Assembly: GCA_023409175.1 (NCBI GenBank)
Contig: JAEYIG010000122.1
Span: forward strand, 1 to 14,529
Direction: 5' to 3'
DNA from: Pseudomonadota bacterium
GTDB taxonomy: Bacteria; Pseudomonadota; Gammaproteobacteria; Burkholderiales; Burkholderiaceae_D
DNA: 14,529 bases
The position numbers were made by a program, and so were the translations under genes. The notes under the pieces were generated by a model. That model had not been told where the DNA came from. It did no database searches and saw only the letters and a list, made by a program, of their open reading frames with translations. Positions within the stretch are counted from its first letter, which is position 1. Every line of letters starts with the position of its first letter. This document shows positions 13,205 to 14,529 of this stretch, in pieces.

Positions 13205-14529
13205 ATGGATGAATATCAGCAAACCGGTTTGTCAGTCCAGAGTCGATTGATACAAAACTGGCTGGCAACGCTGCGAAAAGCGGAGCCGGCCAGTTCTGTT
13301 ATCGAGACACATATTTCCTGGGTCCTTCTTTCAGGCCAATATGCGTACAAGGTCAAAAAGGCGCTCCATCTCGATTTTCTCGATTATTCCGATCCGGGAA
13401 TGCGCCGTTTTTACTGCCGTGAGGAAATCCGCCTGAACCGTAGGACCGCTTCAGATATCTATCTCGATGTTGTCCAGATAGGAGGCAATCCGGATGAACC
13501 TGCCCTGAATGTGACGCCGGTCCTTGAATATGCAGTGAAAATGCGCCAGTTCGATATCGACAACCAGCTTGACCACTTGCTTGAAAAAGACCGTTTGACC
13601 CAACAGCATATCGACAGCCTTTCTGCGGCGATTGCCGATTTCCATCTTCATTTAAGAGATTATCCGGAACAGGAAGAACCGTCCCGGTTCGGGTCTCCAG
13701 AGTTTTTGCTCGCAAGAATGGTCGAAAATCTTCGTGAATTGAAAAGCTTGCTCTCCAGAGGCGATGACCTGGGATTATGGGAGGATATGAAACGGTCGCA
13801 GCTGGCTGAATATACCGTGCAACGAAACCGGATTGAAAAACGTGAGGCGGATGGTTTTGTCTGTGAATGCCATGGTGACCTGCATATGGGCAATCTGGTC
13901 GTTGTCAACGGTCGGGTCATGCCATTTGACGGGATCGAATTCGATCCGCAATACCGGTGGATGGATATCATGAGCGATGTGGCGTTCGCTTTCATGGATC
14001 TCCTGTTTTTTGGCAAAAAGACATTTGCGTGGCGTCTTTTGAATCATTATCTGCAACAGACCGGCGATTATGACGGAGTGGTTCTTTTGCGGTTTTATGC
14101 TTCCTGTCATGCCACAGTACGCGCCAAGGTCCATCTGATCAGGGAGTTGCAGGAAGCGGAGGGGGACTGGAACCGGATTCCGGCGGATGCCGATTATCGT
14201 CGATATATGATTCTGGCAAATGATCTCCTGAAAAAACGTCAGCCGGCTTTGGTGATCACGATGGGTTTGCCGGGATCGGGGAAAACGGTTTTCGCCAATC
14301 TTGGCGCTGAAAAGCTGCCTGCCATATGTCTGCATTCCGATGTCGAGCGCAAACGCCTCTTCAGTGAAACGGATGAGCGCTACAGTGAACAGTCGAAATT
14401 TGAAGTGTACGATTACCTGCTTCAGACCGCAGATACGTTATTGCAGGCAGGCATGACAGTCATTGTCGATGCCAGTTTCCTGAAAACCGGCTACCGTTCC
14501 CTTTTCCGGAAACTTGCAGAAAGCCGGTC
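13205..14529 (+). CDS. Two-domain APH-like / P-loop kinase-like protein (partial, C-terminus beyond window)
   Basis: The frame is open to the window edge, giving 441 residues. The N-terminal half is an aminoglycoside-phosphotransferase-like domain (COG2187 type): VLLSGQYAYKVKKAL with the probable ATP-binding lysine, CHGDLHMGNLV (about 222-232) matching the catalytic HGDxHxxN loop, and PFDGIEFD with Asp242 in the place of the metal-binding DFD aspartate. From about 345 a second domain begins with a Walker A motif, GLPGSGKT (354-361), typical of AAA_33/zeta-like small-molecule kinases (COG0645). The fusion occurs in many bacteria; its substrate is unknown, and antibiotic resistance should not be assumed. 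GGGGTGA before the ATG acts as ribosome binding site; a GTG three codons upstream is an alternative start. Confidence 0.87.
   Translation, partial: MDEYQQTGLSVQSRLIQNWLATLRKAEPASSVIETHISWVLLSGQYAYKVKKALHLDFLDYSDPGMRRFYCREEIRLNRRTASDIYLDVVQIGGNPDEPALNVTPVLEYAVKMRQFDIDNQLDHLLEKDRLTQQHIDSLSAAIADFHLHLRDYPEQEEPSRFGSPEFLLARMVENLRELKSLLSRGDDLGLWEDMKRSQLAEYTVQRNRIEKREADGFVCECHGDLHMGNLVVVNGRVMPFDGIEFDPQYRWMDIMSDVAFAFMDLLFFGKKTFAWRLLNHYLQQTGDYDGVVLLRFYASCHATVRAKVHLIRELQEAEGDWNRIPADADYRRYMILANDLLKKRQPALVITMGLPGSGKTVFANLGAEKLPAICLHSDVERKRLFSETDERYSEQSKFEVYDYLLQTADTLLQAGMTVIVDASFLKTGYRSLFRKLAESR
13220..13231. promoter_or_regulatory. AAACCGGTTT palindrome, copy 3
   Basis: CAAACCGGTTTG is a perfect 12-base palindrome inside codons 6-9 of the kinase-like gene, about 98 bases from copy 2. 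Because it is in coding sequence it may be coincidental, but paired upstream and intragenic operators are a known way to form a repression loop. Confidence 0.45.

Noticed and set aside
13205..14529. Aminoglycoside resistance gene
   Set aside because: The APH-like fold is shared by many small-molecule kinases, and the fusion to a P-loop domain matches uncharacterised housekeeping-type proteins, not known resistance enzymes.

Overview
The window looks like a chromosomal segment of a betaproteobacterium, most likely of the family Oxalobacteraceae. Oxalobacter is my best guess, from roughly balanced base composition and protein style; I ran no database search. Nearly all of it is conserved core genome. 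The accessory-looking part is the right third, from about 10.3 kb on.

Left block, minus strand (1-3353), transcribed right to left: yqgE, ruvX, pyrR, pyrB and a dihydroorotase homologue cut by the left window edge. ruvX, pyrR and pyrB overlap by a few bases and probably form one operon for pyrimidine synthesis plus housekeeping. The dihydroorotase homologue has lost the His-x-His metal motif, so it is probably the non-catalytic PyrC' partner of aspartate transcarbamoylase.

Middle block, plus strand (3618-10229): dcd (dCTP deaminase), a YoaK/DUF1275 membrane protein, then the complete Tol-Pal envelope cluster ybgC-tolQ-tolR-tolA-tolB-pal-cpoB. TolQRA form the proton-driven inner-membrane motor, TolB and Pal are the periplasmic and outer-membrane partners, and CpoB links Tol to peptidoglycan synthesis. 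A perfect hairpin at 10258-10288 ends the block and can also terminate the convergent gene on the other strand.

Right block: a minus-strand CRP/FNR-family regulator (10300-11151) that lacks the usual N-terminal cysteine cluster, behind a 573-base AT-rich intergenic region. That region holds a perfect FNR box placed exactly as in a class II FNR-activated promoter reading toward the regulator. On the plus strand follow a KGG-repeat stress protein, a four-helix membrane protein of unknown function, and a two-domain kinase-like protein (APH-like plus P-loop) cut by the right edge. A palindrome with the core AAACCGGTTT occurs three times within 1.15 kb around the last two genes and nowhere else in the window. 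It looks like a shared operator.

The most interesting signals are the exactly spaced FNR-type promoter in front of a cluster-less FNR paralogue, and the repeated AAACCGGTTT palindrome. I found no tRNA, rRNA, insertion sequence or CRISPR array.
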